Assembly: GCA_028284665.1 (NCBI GenBank)
Contig: JANQRG010000038.1
Span: forward strand, 1-64,000
Direction of reading: 5' to 3'
DNA: 64,000 bases
Origin: Croceivirga sp.
GTDB lineage: Bacteria > Bacteroidota > Bacteroidia > Flavobacteriales > Flavobacteriaceae
Below are positions 18,701-27,219 of this stretch, piece after piece (positions within the stretch are counted from its first letter, which is position 1; every line of letters starts with the position of its first letter). The notes below the pieces were generated by a model, which was given only the letters and a program-made list of their open reading frames with translations, did not search any database and had not been told where the DNA came from. A program made the position numbers and the translations under genes.

Positions 18701-18950
18701 TTATTTCGCAATAATCTTCCCCAAATCAAAGAAATAAAAGTCCTTTTCCTCGTTCATCGCCACAAAAAGACCATTTTTAAAGGTAGCATTTAAGGGGGTG
18801 GTCACCACTTCACAACCGTCCGTACCCTGGGTACTTAAATTCACAGCTTTGATAAAGGTATTTTCTTTACGGGAGAAAATATTGAACTCCCCCAACTGTT
18901 GGTTAGAGACTGTGGTATAACCATTCCCCAGGGCTAGGGTGGATGGATTT
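18701..18950 (-). pseudogene. Fragment of a beta-propeller phytase gene (3' tail)
   Basis: About 195 bases from the stop at 18701 match the end of the phytase gene at 36967-37983 with only about nine differences; similarity becomes weak from about 18893 and ends near 18950. It encodes GEFNIFSRKENTFIKAVNL and continues to the same C-terminus (FFDLGKIIAK). The rest of the propeller is missing and there is no signal peptide, so this is a remnant. It has the same orientation as the intact gene. Confidence 0.85.
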
Positions 18951-19016
18951 CAACTTATCTTTTAGATTAGGATCGAAGCTATTATAATTTAATCGATCGC
19001 TTCAATCTAAGACGAG

Positions 19017-19277
19017 CTACTTTTTTCGAATGATTTTTCCAATTTTTTGACACAAGTTCAAATGTAATTCGAGAAAGGTATCCACATCAATTTCTATTTT
19101 TTCTAACCAATCGTTGTAATCCAAAAAAATCCCTGTATTTCCATTTAAAACTTTGTAGACCATAAAGTCGTGACATTTGGATCTAATAAGCTGCTGCTTG
19201 GAATTCATATACAAGTATTTGGCTTCTTCATTTAGGCAGAGCACATAATTTGTTTTATTCGAAATAGAAGACAACAT
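19017..19277 (-). CDS. Hypothetical 86-residue protein
   Basis: A short open frame with ATG start, balanced composition and likely helices (NEEAKYLYMNSKQQLIRSK; DVDTFLELHLNLCQKIGKII). No signal peptide, membrane segment or known motif is visible. It lies between the phytase remnant and the sensor kinase, on the opposite strand to the kinase. It could be a real small gene or chance; composition favours real. Confidence 0.4.
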   Translation of the reverse strand: MLSSISNKTNYVLCLNEEAKYLYMNSKQQLIRSKCHDFMVYKVLNGNTGIFLDYNDWLEKIEIDVDTFLELHLNLCQKIGKIIRKK

Positions 19278-19627
19278 ACGATTACTGTACTAGAGAAATG
19301 ATTTAAATGTGCTATTTTCCTACGTAATAATAGTCTTTTTCTTATTCCTGCCATTGATGCTTACCTTAAAAGGTCTTTTTGATTCCTTGAACGGTAAATC
19401 TTTTCAATAAGATGAGTTTATTACGTCGGCCTTTCTATTTTTGAATGTGCTTTTAATTTCTACTCAACATGCGATAGGCGAGTGCAAGTTTTTAATCTTG
19501 ATAAACTTCTATCTGATCCCAAGATGCCATATCTACCGTATATCTATACAATACGCTCCAAGTATTACAATTGAATACCGACCAAAAAGTGCTGTGGGTT
19601 TATTTTTAACTTAAACCCTTTGTTCAG
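19278..19627. other. AT-rich non-coding gap upstream of the sensor kinase
   Basis: About 350 bases with no supportable open frame and no RNA gene. It should hold the promoter of the sensor kinase and that of the 86-residue gene on the other strand. I could not pick a convincing -33/-7 pair. Confidence 0.5.
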
Positions 19628-22600
19628 TTGACCCAACGTTTAAATAGCTGGAACGTACAAATAAACTACACTCTTGTATTTATTTGTTTTTTCGGATTTA
19701 TGGTTGTCTACGGGCAAGAGTATACGATACGAAATGTTGAAATTAATTCTAACGGTGAATCTCATAACTACCGAAATTATTTACAAATAGATCATGAAGG
19801 GTTCCTGTGGTATTCCACGTACAGTGGTATTGTAAAAGATTTTGGAACGCACAGTACCCTCTCATCGTTTGAGGGCGAAAACAAAAAACTCTTACCCAAA
19901 TTAATCTACGGTTTTTTCATTGATAGCAAGCAAAGAGTTTGGGTTTCCGCAGACACAGGTATTTTCGTTTCTAATGACGCCTTGGGGAACAGGTTCAACA
20001 GAATTGAATTTAAGTTGGTGCTGCAGGGTTCGGAGCTACAAGCCAATTCTTTTATTGAGGGTTGTGATGGAAACATGTGGATAATCGCAGCCGATAGGGT
20101 AAATAACCTGATTTTAAAGGTAGATCCTTCCTTCTCCATTTCGAAATACAGCGTCCCAGGAATTGAATCACGATATACGGAAGACAGTTATTGGCTTAGG
20201 AATTACCTATATTTTGAGAGAATCATTGACTGCAATAAACTACTGGTTCGACAAGGACGCAAACTATTCGTTTTCGAAGAGGGGAGTACCTCCTTAATTG
20301 CAAATTTAACTGGCACCCTAAACTATGAACGAAGTAGGTACTTATATCCTGAATGGCAGTGGAATGGTGGAGATGGCCTACTTATTACGGATAATGGTGA
20401 GGTGCTACCAGAAGCAGTAAAAACGAGCTACAGCTATAATGGTGAGGTATTTAGAACATACTATAATAAGGATTGGGACATTCAAATACTCAGTCTTCCC
20501 TTTCAAGAAATGATTCCTATATCAAAAGATAGAAATCCAAACTTGAAAAAGTATGCGGATCTTTTAACTATAGATGCGTTCGGAAAAAAGATTTTACTGT
20601 TCAAAATGATTGAAGAAAATGATGAATTCCTCTTAAAAAAAGTAGAGGAAATCTCATTCTCAGACGAAATAAGTGATATCGTTATTGATACCAATGATGT
20701 CGTTCACATAAGTGGTTACGATCATATCAACAAGATAAAGTTCAATAAAAATAGTTTTACTAAAATTCTAAATAATTCTGGGAACCAAAAAGTGAATGTA
20801 CGAGGATTTTCGGAACTTAATAAGCGGGAGATACTAGTGGCCACGAATTCGGGTATTATTAAACTTAATCCCCTACCGCATGACGAGGGTTTTGAAAGTT
20901 CCTATGAAACGGAAAACATCTTTCCTTCCCTAAATTTCTTTAAGTCTATCGTCAAAACCAATGATTCAACAATGTGGGGTGCGGGCGATAGCAAGGGGCT
21001 TTGGGAAATAGACTTTTTAAAGAACAAAATTGAAGAGATTCATATTTTCCAATCACATTGGAAGTTGGCCAATTTGCAATACAATGATATTTTAAAATAT
21101 TCAGACTCTACTTTACTGCTGGCCGGGTTATTTGGTCTTCAAGAATTTAACTTTCAACGTAACGAATTTCAAGAGGTTGCCATTCCAGTTCTAGAGAATG
21201 ATAGAGAAGTTCTTATCAAGGATATTTACAAGACAGAAGAGAAGCTTTACATTGGCACAGCTGTACAAGGACTGGTCATTAAGGATTTGACCCTCAATAC
21301 CTTTTTACACCTCAATACTGATTCAGATAAGACTGGCCTAACCCTTCCCTCGAACAGGATTAACGCAATTTTTGTCGATACCGAAAAGAACCTATGGCTA
21401 GGAACTGATAAGGGTGTAGTAGTCATCGACAAGGCTTTGGACAAATTAGAGGTGATAAACGATGCCAATGGCCTTATCAATTTAAATGTCCTAGGCATTT
21501 TAGAGGATTCTTATGAAAATATGTGGTTCAGCACTCTTAACGGCCTTTACCGATACGAAAAAAGTACAAAAAGAATTACGTCCTTCTACACCGAAGATGG
21601 CCTAACCTCCAACGATTTCAATCCTGCTGCATGCTTTACATCTTCAAGCGATGGATTGTTTTTTGGGGGAGTGAATGGGTTGGTCAATTTTGATAGTATC
21701 CCAGATATCGGGCAAAACCAAAACGTCAAAATTTTCCCTACAAAGTTTGAATTTTATAATTCCGACAAAGAAAAGGAGATGGCTTTCGATAGCATTACTC
21801 AGATGCCTTATGCCTTTAGCCTACCTCATGACCATACCTCATTCTCTGTTTCTTACACGATCAACGATTGTTACAATACGGATACCAACAAATATGTTTA
21901 CCAACTAGAAGGTCTTGCCAATGATTGGGTGAATTTAGGAAATCAGACCTCACTAAAATTACTATCCATTCCTCCGGGAGATTATGTTTTAAAGATCAAA
22001 GGGTTCAATTCTTCTGGGATAGCTTCCCTCAATGAATTGAGCTACCCCATACACGTAGCCCAGGTATTTTACAAACGCCCATGGTTTATTGTGCTTGTGA
22101 TAGCAAGCGTCGTCCTAGGTATCTTGTTTTTTATTTTTAGGTATATCGCTAAGACCAGGAGGAGATATGCCTTGAATTTAGCACTTGTGGAATTGGAACG
22201 GAAGACGTTAATATCACAAATGAATCCACATTTTATTTTCAATACCTTAAATGAAATTAGAAATCGTCTGAAAAGTGGTAAAACACAAGGTTTGCACAAT
22301 TATGTCACCCTATTTTCCAAACTTACCCGACTTACTTTAGATGTCACTCGAAATGAGCGAATACAACTGTCCAGAGAACTAGATTTTATAGAAAACTTCA
22401 TTGGCCTTTACAATATTGACAACGTTCACAAAGTCTCACTCACCGTGGAATGCACAAACGAAATTTCCACGGAACATCTTGTAATTCCCCCTATGATATT
22501 ACAACCCATCATTGAGAACGCTATGGTGCACGGATTTACTGAAAAACAATCCGATAAAAAAATAGGCATACGTATTGAGAAGCTACAAACCTCCAATCAG

Positions 22601-22828
22601 TTGACCTTCCATATCCAAGACAATGGACGGGGTATTGCGGCATCCAAGGACGCAAAAACCAACACCCAGCATGTTTCGTATGCTTCCCAGATCTTGAGGG
22701 AACGATTACAACTAATGAACCGGATAAACAAAAGGGACAAGGGTTATGATATCACATTCGCTGATTTGGGAAATGGAATAGCAACCGGGTGCAAGGTAAC
22801 TGTAAAAGTTCCCTATTCTACGCTATGA
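19628..22828 (+). CDS. Propeller/Y_Y_Y sensor histidine kinase of LytS type
   Basis: A large protein of about 1066 residues. A signal-type N-terminus (LVFICFFGFMVVYGQ) leads to two-component propeller repeats, seen as NAIFVDTEKNLWLGTDKGV and NMWFSTLNGLYRY, then a Y_Y_Y domain (YQLEGLANDWVNLG), one membrane helix (about residues 817-838), and a LytS/His_kinase domain. The phosphoacceptor is His868 in NPHFIFNTLNEIRNR; the N-box is PPMILQPIIENAMVHGF and the G-box IQDNGRGI. The start is probably TTG at 19628, because an in-frame stop lies 21 bases upstream and no ATG precedes the signal peptide. It would sense a periplasmic ligand and likely phosphorylates the LytTR regulator encoded convergently at 22858. 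Confidence 0.9.
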   Translation: MTQRLNSWNVQINYTLVFICFFGFMVVYGQEYTIRNVEINSNGESHNYRNYLQIDHEGFLWYSTYSGIVKDFGTHSTLSSFEGENKKLLPKLIYGFFIDSKQRVWVSADTGIFVSNDALGNRFNRIEFKLVLQGSELQANSFIEGCDGNMWIIAADRVNNLILKVDPSFSISKYSVPGIESRYTEDSYWLRNYLYFERIIDCNKLLVRQGRKLFVFEEGSTSLIANLTGTLNYERSRYLYPEWQWNGGDGLLITDNGEVLPEAVKTSYSYNGEVFRTYYNKDWDIQILSLPFQEMIPISKDRNPNLKKYADLLTIDAFGKKILLFKMIEENDEFLLKKVEEISFSDEISDIVIDTNDVVHISGYDHINKIKFNKNSFTKILNNSGNQKVNVRGFSELNKREILVATNSGIIKLNPLPHDEGFESSYETENIFPSLNFFKSIVKTNDSTMWGAGDSKGLWEIDFLKNKIEEIHIFQSHWKLANLQYNDILKYSDSTLLLAGLFGLQEFNFQRNEFQEVAIPVLENDREVLIKDIYKTEEKLYIGTAVQGLVIKDLTLNTFLHLNTDSDKTGLTLPSNRINAIFVDTEKNLWLGTDKGVVVIDKALDKLEVINDANGLINLNVLGILEDSYENMWFSTLNGLYRYEKSTKRITSFYTEDGLTSNDFNPAACFTSSSDGLFFGGVNGLVNFDSIPDIGQNQNVKIFPTKFEFYNSDKEKEMAFDSITQMPYAFSLPHDHTSFSVSYTINDCYNTDTNKYVYQLEGLANDWVNLGNQTSLKLLSIPPGDYVLKIKGFNSSGIASLNELSYPIHVAQVFYKRPWFIVLVIASVVLGILFFIFRYIAKTRRRYALNLALVELERKTLISQMNPHFIFNTLNEIRNRLKSGKTQGLHNYVTLFSKLTRLTLDVTRNERIQLSRELDFIENFIGLYNIDNVHKVSLTVECTNEISTEHLVIPPMILQPIIENAMVHGFTEKQSDKKIGIRIEKLQTSNQLTFHIQDNGRGIAASKDAKTNTQHVSYASQILRERLQLMNRINKRDKGYDITFADLGNGIATGCKVTVKVPYSTL

Positions 22829-22857
22829 TTTATCCAAGTTAGAGTCTATTATAGTTA

Positions 22858-23586
22858 TTAGAAAAATTCCAGGAGTTTTGCTCTTTTTCTTCTGGAAACC
22901 GGTATTCGTTCTCCGGTGTCCATAACCAATGTCCCATCCGGGAAAAGCTTTTTTACCCTTCCTAAATTAATCAAATGGGATTTGTGGACCCTGAAAAAAA
23001 GAGGTTCGGTCAATAGTTTTTCAAAAAATTTGATCCCGTAAGAACTTACATGAATATTGCCATCTACCAGGTGTATCTTGGCATAGCCATCAACGCTTTC
23101 CAACCGTACAATATCGGTTACCTGCGAAAAATAGGTACAGCCCAAGGTGGGGATAGCGATTATTTTATTTTCTTGGACCTGTAGGCTCAAGTGGTTCTCA
23201 TCAGTAGTAGTGTCATCTTTTTTTCCTATTTCCATGCGCTGGATGGCCTTTGTGACGATGCTCACAAATTCTGCTTCATTAACTGGTTTCAATAAGAACC
23301 CTAAAGCAAGATGGCGGTAGGCATCTAAGGAAAACTCAGCATGTGAAGTGTAGAAGATGACTTCTGTATGGGTAGATTTTAAACGATGAAGAAGGTCAAA
23401 ACCGTTCAAGTCTGGCATTTTTACATCCAATATCAACAGATCAGGGTAGTTTTCATTAACAAACCGAAGCCCCTCTATTGCATCGCTGAAACAATCCAGG
23501 ATAGTAATCGTGTTAAAGTTCTTATGCAATAGTTCCTTGCAATATTGAATATCCGAGAGGTTATCATCTATGATTACTATTGTCAT
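22858..23586 (-). CDS. LytTR-family response regulator
   Basis: A 242-residue protein with a receiver domain (1-120) and a LytTR DNA-binding domain (about 140-242). The phosphoacceptor is Asp54 in LLILDVKMPDLNG, with the acidic pair DD7-8 and Lys in FLLKPVNEAE. The C-terminal part has FFRVHKSHLINLGRVKKLFP, typical of LytTR. It faces the LytS-type kinase with 29 bases between the stops, the natural partner although the genes are on opposite strands and so are not one operon. Confidence 0.93.
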   Translation of the reverse strand: MTIVIIDDNLSDIQYCKELLHKNFNTITILDCFSDAIEGLRFVNENYPDLLILDVKMPDLNGFDLLHRLKSTHTEVIFYTSHAEFSLDAYRHLALGFLLKPVNEAEFVSIVTKAIQRMEIGKKDDTTTDENHLSLQVQENKIIAIPTLGCTYFSQVTDIVRLESVDGYAKIHLVDGNIHVSSYGIKFFEKLLTEPLFFRVHKSHLINLGRVKKLFPDGTLVMDTGERIPVSRRKRAKLLEFF

Positions 23587-23651
23587 CTTTCTTCGTTAAA
23601 ATGAACGTACATTAACCAAATATACTACTGAAATCTAGATCTTATCCCAGG

Positions 23652-24011
23652 TCAAAACTGGGCAATATCAAAAAAAAACTTTATCTGTTCCATGTATTCC
23701 TGTTTGCTTTTTGAAACATCCATGACCTTGACTCCTTCTATTCCGGCTAGTTTTGTGTAGGTTAATTTATTGGTTGGAGCAAAAACAATGGGAATACCCA
23801 ACTTTTCCAGATGCAAGTAGTCCATAAATTCGGAATCTTCGTTAAAAACGAACATTAGGAAAAGAAACTTAATTTCGGTTTTAGGTTCTAATGCTTTCCG
23901 GATATCCGAAAGCTTTTTATAACGATGAATGTGAACAGGCACCTTTTTAAAAACATGTTTTATAGCATTGCTGAAGGGTCCTTGCTTATCATATATCAAA
24001 AAGTCTATCAT
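23652..24011 (-). CDS. Receiver-like protein without phosphoacceptor
   Basis: A 119-residue protein whose strand order looks like a response-regulator receiver: MIDFLIYDKQ (strand 1), IKFLFLMFVFN (strand 3), LGIPIVFAPT (strand 4), GVKVMDVSKSKQEYMEQI (strand 5 and helix 5). The Asp expected at the end of strand 3 is not there (FVFNED instead) and the acidic pair after strand 1 is YD. It lies 65 bases upstream of the LytTR gene on the same strand and may be co-transcribed. It could be a pseudo-receiver that modulates the kinase, which is inference. Confidence 0.5.
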   Translation of the reverse strand: MIDFLIYDKQGPFSNAIKHVFKKVPVHIHRYKKLSDIRKALEPKTEIKFLFLMFVFNEDSEFMDYLHLEKLGIPIVFAPTNKLTYTKLAGIEGVKVMDVSKSKQEYMEQIKFFFDIAQF

Positions 24012-24236
24012 TTTCTGAATTGCGAATAGTTTGGTTACAAAAACCTTATTATACTTCTTAAGAATTAGAGGGTATAATTGGGTGCTCTTGCTAAATTATC
24101 TCTGTGTTAGTAAAGGTATTTCTTACAACCGTTTCGGTCCTAAATGTATTTCACAAGTGGATTTTCTCAATTAAATATTTGATAAAATGGTATTTTGATC
24201 CATTCATCGTTTTGTTTTATTCATTGTATGGAAGAA

Positions 24237-26222
24237 TTATTTCTCTTGGCTCATTGCGGTAATAGGTTGCTTTTTGCTTAATTGAATAATGGGAAATTCT
24301 GTTCTTCTGTTTAGCTCCAATTCTTCCGCCGAACAATCTTCTTTTCCCGTACAATCGTTGATTGGTTTCCGCTTTCCATAACCTTTACGGGATAAAATTT
24401 GGCTCTTAAGAACCCCATTGGCAATGAGATAGTCATAGGTTGACTTAGCCCTGGCTTCAGACAAATTATCATTGTATGCATGGCTCCCTACCGGATCGGT
24501 ATGGGATTCCAGACGTATGATCATTTCGGGATAGGTCTCTGTCATCAATTTCACTACTTTGTCCAGCTCTCTCGCCGCATCAGGTCTAATATTGCTTTTG
24601 TCAAAATCAAAATATATTTTGTTTAGGTCCGCCAGGATCTTCAAATCCAATACGGGTTCCAGCTGAATATCTTTGAAAATCCGTTTTGTAGCTCTTGGTG
24701 TTGTTGAAGTATTGAAGTACACATGCTTATGAGGATGGGTTATTCGTACAGCCTCTATCATATAGGCGCTATGTCTATCAATAGACATTTCATATCTGCC
24801 ATTTTCATCCGTTATGACCCTATTGAGCAAATTGCCCGTTACTTGGTCATATAATGATATTTGTACGCTGTCCAATGTTTGAAGGTTTACCGCGTCTGTG
24901 ACGGTTCCTTCTAGTTCTAAAGGAGGGGTAAGGCTAAATTTGTAAATATCATCACTCCCTTTCCCCCCTTTTCTATTGGAGCTTACATAACCGTCTATAC
25001 CATTATCAAGCGCATAGTACCCAAAGTCGTCCTTTTCACTGTTCAAAGGTTTTCCCAGGTTCACCACTTCCGTTACAGCTCCATTTGCATCGGCTACCGT
25101 AGCAAAAACATCAAGTTGCCCATAACCCACATGTCCGTCAGAAGAAAAGAAAAGTTGGCCTTCGTTATTTATGTAGGGAAACATTTCATTGCCCGGGGTA
25201 TTTACAATAGGGCCCATATTTATTGGCTGCCCCACACCTCCCCTTGGGTGAATTTTACAATAATAAATGTCCGTTCCCCCATAACCTCCCGGTTTATCCG
25301 ACGCAAAATACAATAAGGTCCTGTTAGAATTTACAGATGGATGTCCATTGGAATAATGATCAGCATTGGTTTTTAATCCTCGAGTGACCTTCCACTCACC
25401 ATCAACCTTATCCGCCCTGAAGATTTTCAAATTGTTTTGTTTTTCTATGTTTCTGTCCGCTGTTCTTCTTGTAGAAAAGCTCTCCTTATCATTGAAATAA
25501 TTGCTTCGTGTAAAATAAATAATAGTATCATTCTTATAATCCGTAGAAAAGACCATAGAGCTTTCATGTAACTTGGAATTGATTTCTCCTTCAAATTTTC
25601 TCGGGACTTCGGTTGTGCTGCCTTCAGTAATTTGAAAAATATCAAGCCAGGGTTCGTCATTCCATCCATAGGTGCTTTCAGAGGATTTTTCCCTGCGACT
25701 AGAGCTAAAATAGAGTTGTCCATCGAAGATGAAAGCACCAAACTCACTATACTCAGTGTTGAAATGAACGGGTTCCAACTCATATTGTTCTTGGCTATTG
25801 AACACTACCGAGGCGAGATTTCCATCTTTTAAGAACTTTTTGACCCTTGTGTCCTTTTTATGAAGTTTTTCGTAACGTTTCAACCACTTAAATGCTTCTT
25901 TCTTCTGCCCATTACTCTTTAAAGCCATGGCATATTCAAAGTAGTAATTGGTTGGGGTCTCCGGTTCATGGATGAACTGCTCAAAATGGGGTAGTGCTTT
26001 TTCAAAATCCCTTAAGAATAAGTGACATTTGGCCAAACGTTGATGGGCATGCAGGGCATTTTTTCCATCTATCATTTTTTCGTACTCCGGAATAGCCTTG
26101 GCATAAGCAAATTTATAGAACAGTCGATCAGCTCTTTTTTGAACAATAGATTGTGCATTAAGGGACAATGCTCCACAAAGTACAAAGAGCAATAAACTAA
26201 TGGTGTTACTATACTGTTTCAT
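24237..26222 (-). CDS. OmpA-family protein with TPR and WD40-like repeats (T9SS-associated)
   Basis: A 661-residue protein with signal peptide (LLLFVLCGALSLNAQ), TPR-like helices (about 30-130), PD40/WD40-like propeller blades (DGQLYFSSSRREKSS, NRTLLYFASDKPGGYGGTD), a carboxypeptidase-regulatory-like domain (ELEGTVTDAVNLQTLDSV), and an OmpA peptidoglycan-binding domain near 540-650 (YFDFDKSNIRPDAARELDKV, HTDPVGSHAYNDNLSEARA). This is the architecture of PorE-like proteins that anchor T9SS parts to peptidoglycan. It directly follows a PorP/SprF gene (11 bases) and forms a cluster with the large surface protein. Confidence 0.9.
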   Translation of the reverse strand: MKQYSNTISLLLFVLCGALSLNAQSIVQKRADRLFYKFAYAKAIPEYEKMIDGKNALHAHQRLAKCHLFLRDFEKALPHFEQFIHEPETPTNYYFEYAMALKSNGQKKEAFKWLKRYEKLHKKDTRVKKFLKDGNLASVVFNSQEQYELEPVHFNTEYSEFGAFIFDGQLYFSSSRREKSSESTYGWNDEPWLDIFQITEGSTTEVPRKFEGEINSKLHESSMVFSTDYKNDTIIYFTRSNYFNDKESFSTRRTADRNIEKQNNLKIFRADKVDGEWKVTRGLKTNADHYSNGHPSVNSNRTLLYFASDKPGGYGGTDIYYCKIHPRGGVGQPINMGPIVNTPGNEMFPYINNEGQLFFSSDGHVGYGQLDVFATVADANGAVTEVVNLGKPLNSEKDDFGYYALDNGIDGYVSSNRKGGKGSDDIYKFSLTPPLELEGTVTDAVNLQTLDSVQISLYDQVTGNLLNRVITDENGRYEMSIDRHSAYMIEAVRITHPHKHVYFNTSTTPRATKRIFKDIQLEPVLDLKILADLNKIYFDFDKSNIRPDAARELDKVVKLMTETYPEMIIRLESHTDPVGSHAYNDNLSEARAKSTYDYLIANGVLKSQILSRKGYGKRKPINDCTGKEDCSAEELELNRRTEFPIIQLSKKQPITAMSQEK

Positions 26223-26233
26223 GGGATAAAGAT

Positions 26234-27142
26234 TTAAAAGTATCGAGGAGATTTGTAGAAACGGGTGTTTTTGCGCAGTCTTGGCTCAAAGATGAGAATG
26301 GCCTCATGTGTCCCGCCAGAATAGGGTCTAATGGTTGAAGTTGGTAAATCATAAGCGTAGCCCAATCGTAAGGTATTGGTGATTTGAAAATCAACAAAAG
26401 CCCCAAAATTGGAAGCATCATTGAACCTGTATGATGCTCCAACCCATATCTTTTCATAAAACAAAAAACTGGAGGTTATATCGTAGGTGGAAGGTGCACC
26501 GTTGGTGAACTTTGTGATGAAGGCAGGACGGAATTTAATATCCAAGGAAAAATCTAAAACAAGCCCTCCAATGGCGTAATAACTGTTCCGTTCCAATGCC
26601 TGGAACTCTCCTTCGTTCAGATCGGTGTTCAAGATTCTTGGTGAAGAAATGCCGGCGTACCACGTATTACTGCTTAAATAGACTCCGGCCCCAAAGTTGG
26701 GTTTCCAACTATTGAAATTGGCATTAAAGAAAGGATCACTGGAATCTGGGTTTTGTAACCTATAATGGGTAAACCCTGCTTTCAATCCAAAGGAGAGTTG
26801 CGTTTCCTCAGCCACAGGAACCGTGTATGAAAAATCGCCATATATATAGTTGGTATCCTCAAAGCCCAACTGATCTGATATATACGAGAGACCCAAGCCT
26901 ACCCGCTCGTTATTTAGGGGAGTATGGAAGGAAAGGGTGCTAGTTGTCGGATTCCCATCCAAACCGGCCCATTGGTTACGGTGCAATGCTGTTACATTAA
27001 TTACCTCCCGACTTCCTGCATAAGCGGGATTCACGGAAATAGTGTTGAACATGTATTGTGTGAACTGGGGCAACTGTTGCCCGGTCATAGGCACTGCAAG
27101 CAGTGCCACAATAGCTATAAATAGTTTCTGTATTGTTTTCAT
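26234..27142 (-). CDS. PorP/SprF-family type IX secretion membrane protein
   Basis: A 302-residue outer-membrane protein with a signal peptide (LFIAIVALLAVPMTGQ) and the family start QLPQFTQYMFNTISVNPAYA followed by GSREVINVTALHRNQWAGLDG. The rest alternates short barrel strands. In Bacteroidota PorP/SprF paralogues are encoded next to gliding-type T9SS cargo and help its surface attachment. Here it sits between the 1365-residue type B cargo and an OmpA-like gene, all on one strand. It is one paralogue of many, so no symbol is given. Confidence 0.95.
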   Translation of the reverse strand: MKTIQKLFIAIVALLAVPMTGQQLPQFTQYMFNTISVNPAYAGSREVINVTALHRNQWAGLDGNPTTSTLSFHTPLNNERVGLGLSYISDQLGFEDTNYIYGDFSYTVPVAEETQLSFGLKAGFTHYRLQNPDSSDPFFNANFNSWKPNFGAGVYLSSNTWYAGISSPRILNTDLNEGEFQALERNSYYAIGGLVLDFSLDIKFRPAFITKFTNGAPSTYDITSSFLFYEKIWVGASYRFNDASNFGAFVDFQITNTLRLGYAYDLPTSTIRPYSGGTHEAILIFEPRLRKNTRFYKSPRYF

Positions 27143-27219
27143 AGTTTAGTATTTCTGTCCTTGAATCGATAGTTCATTGATTTGGGGTTTGATAGTATTG
27201 CTATCTGTTGATAGCCAGA

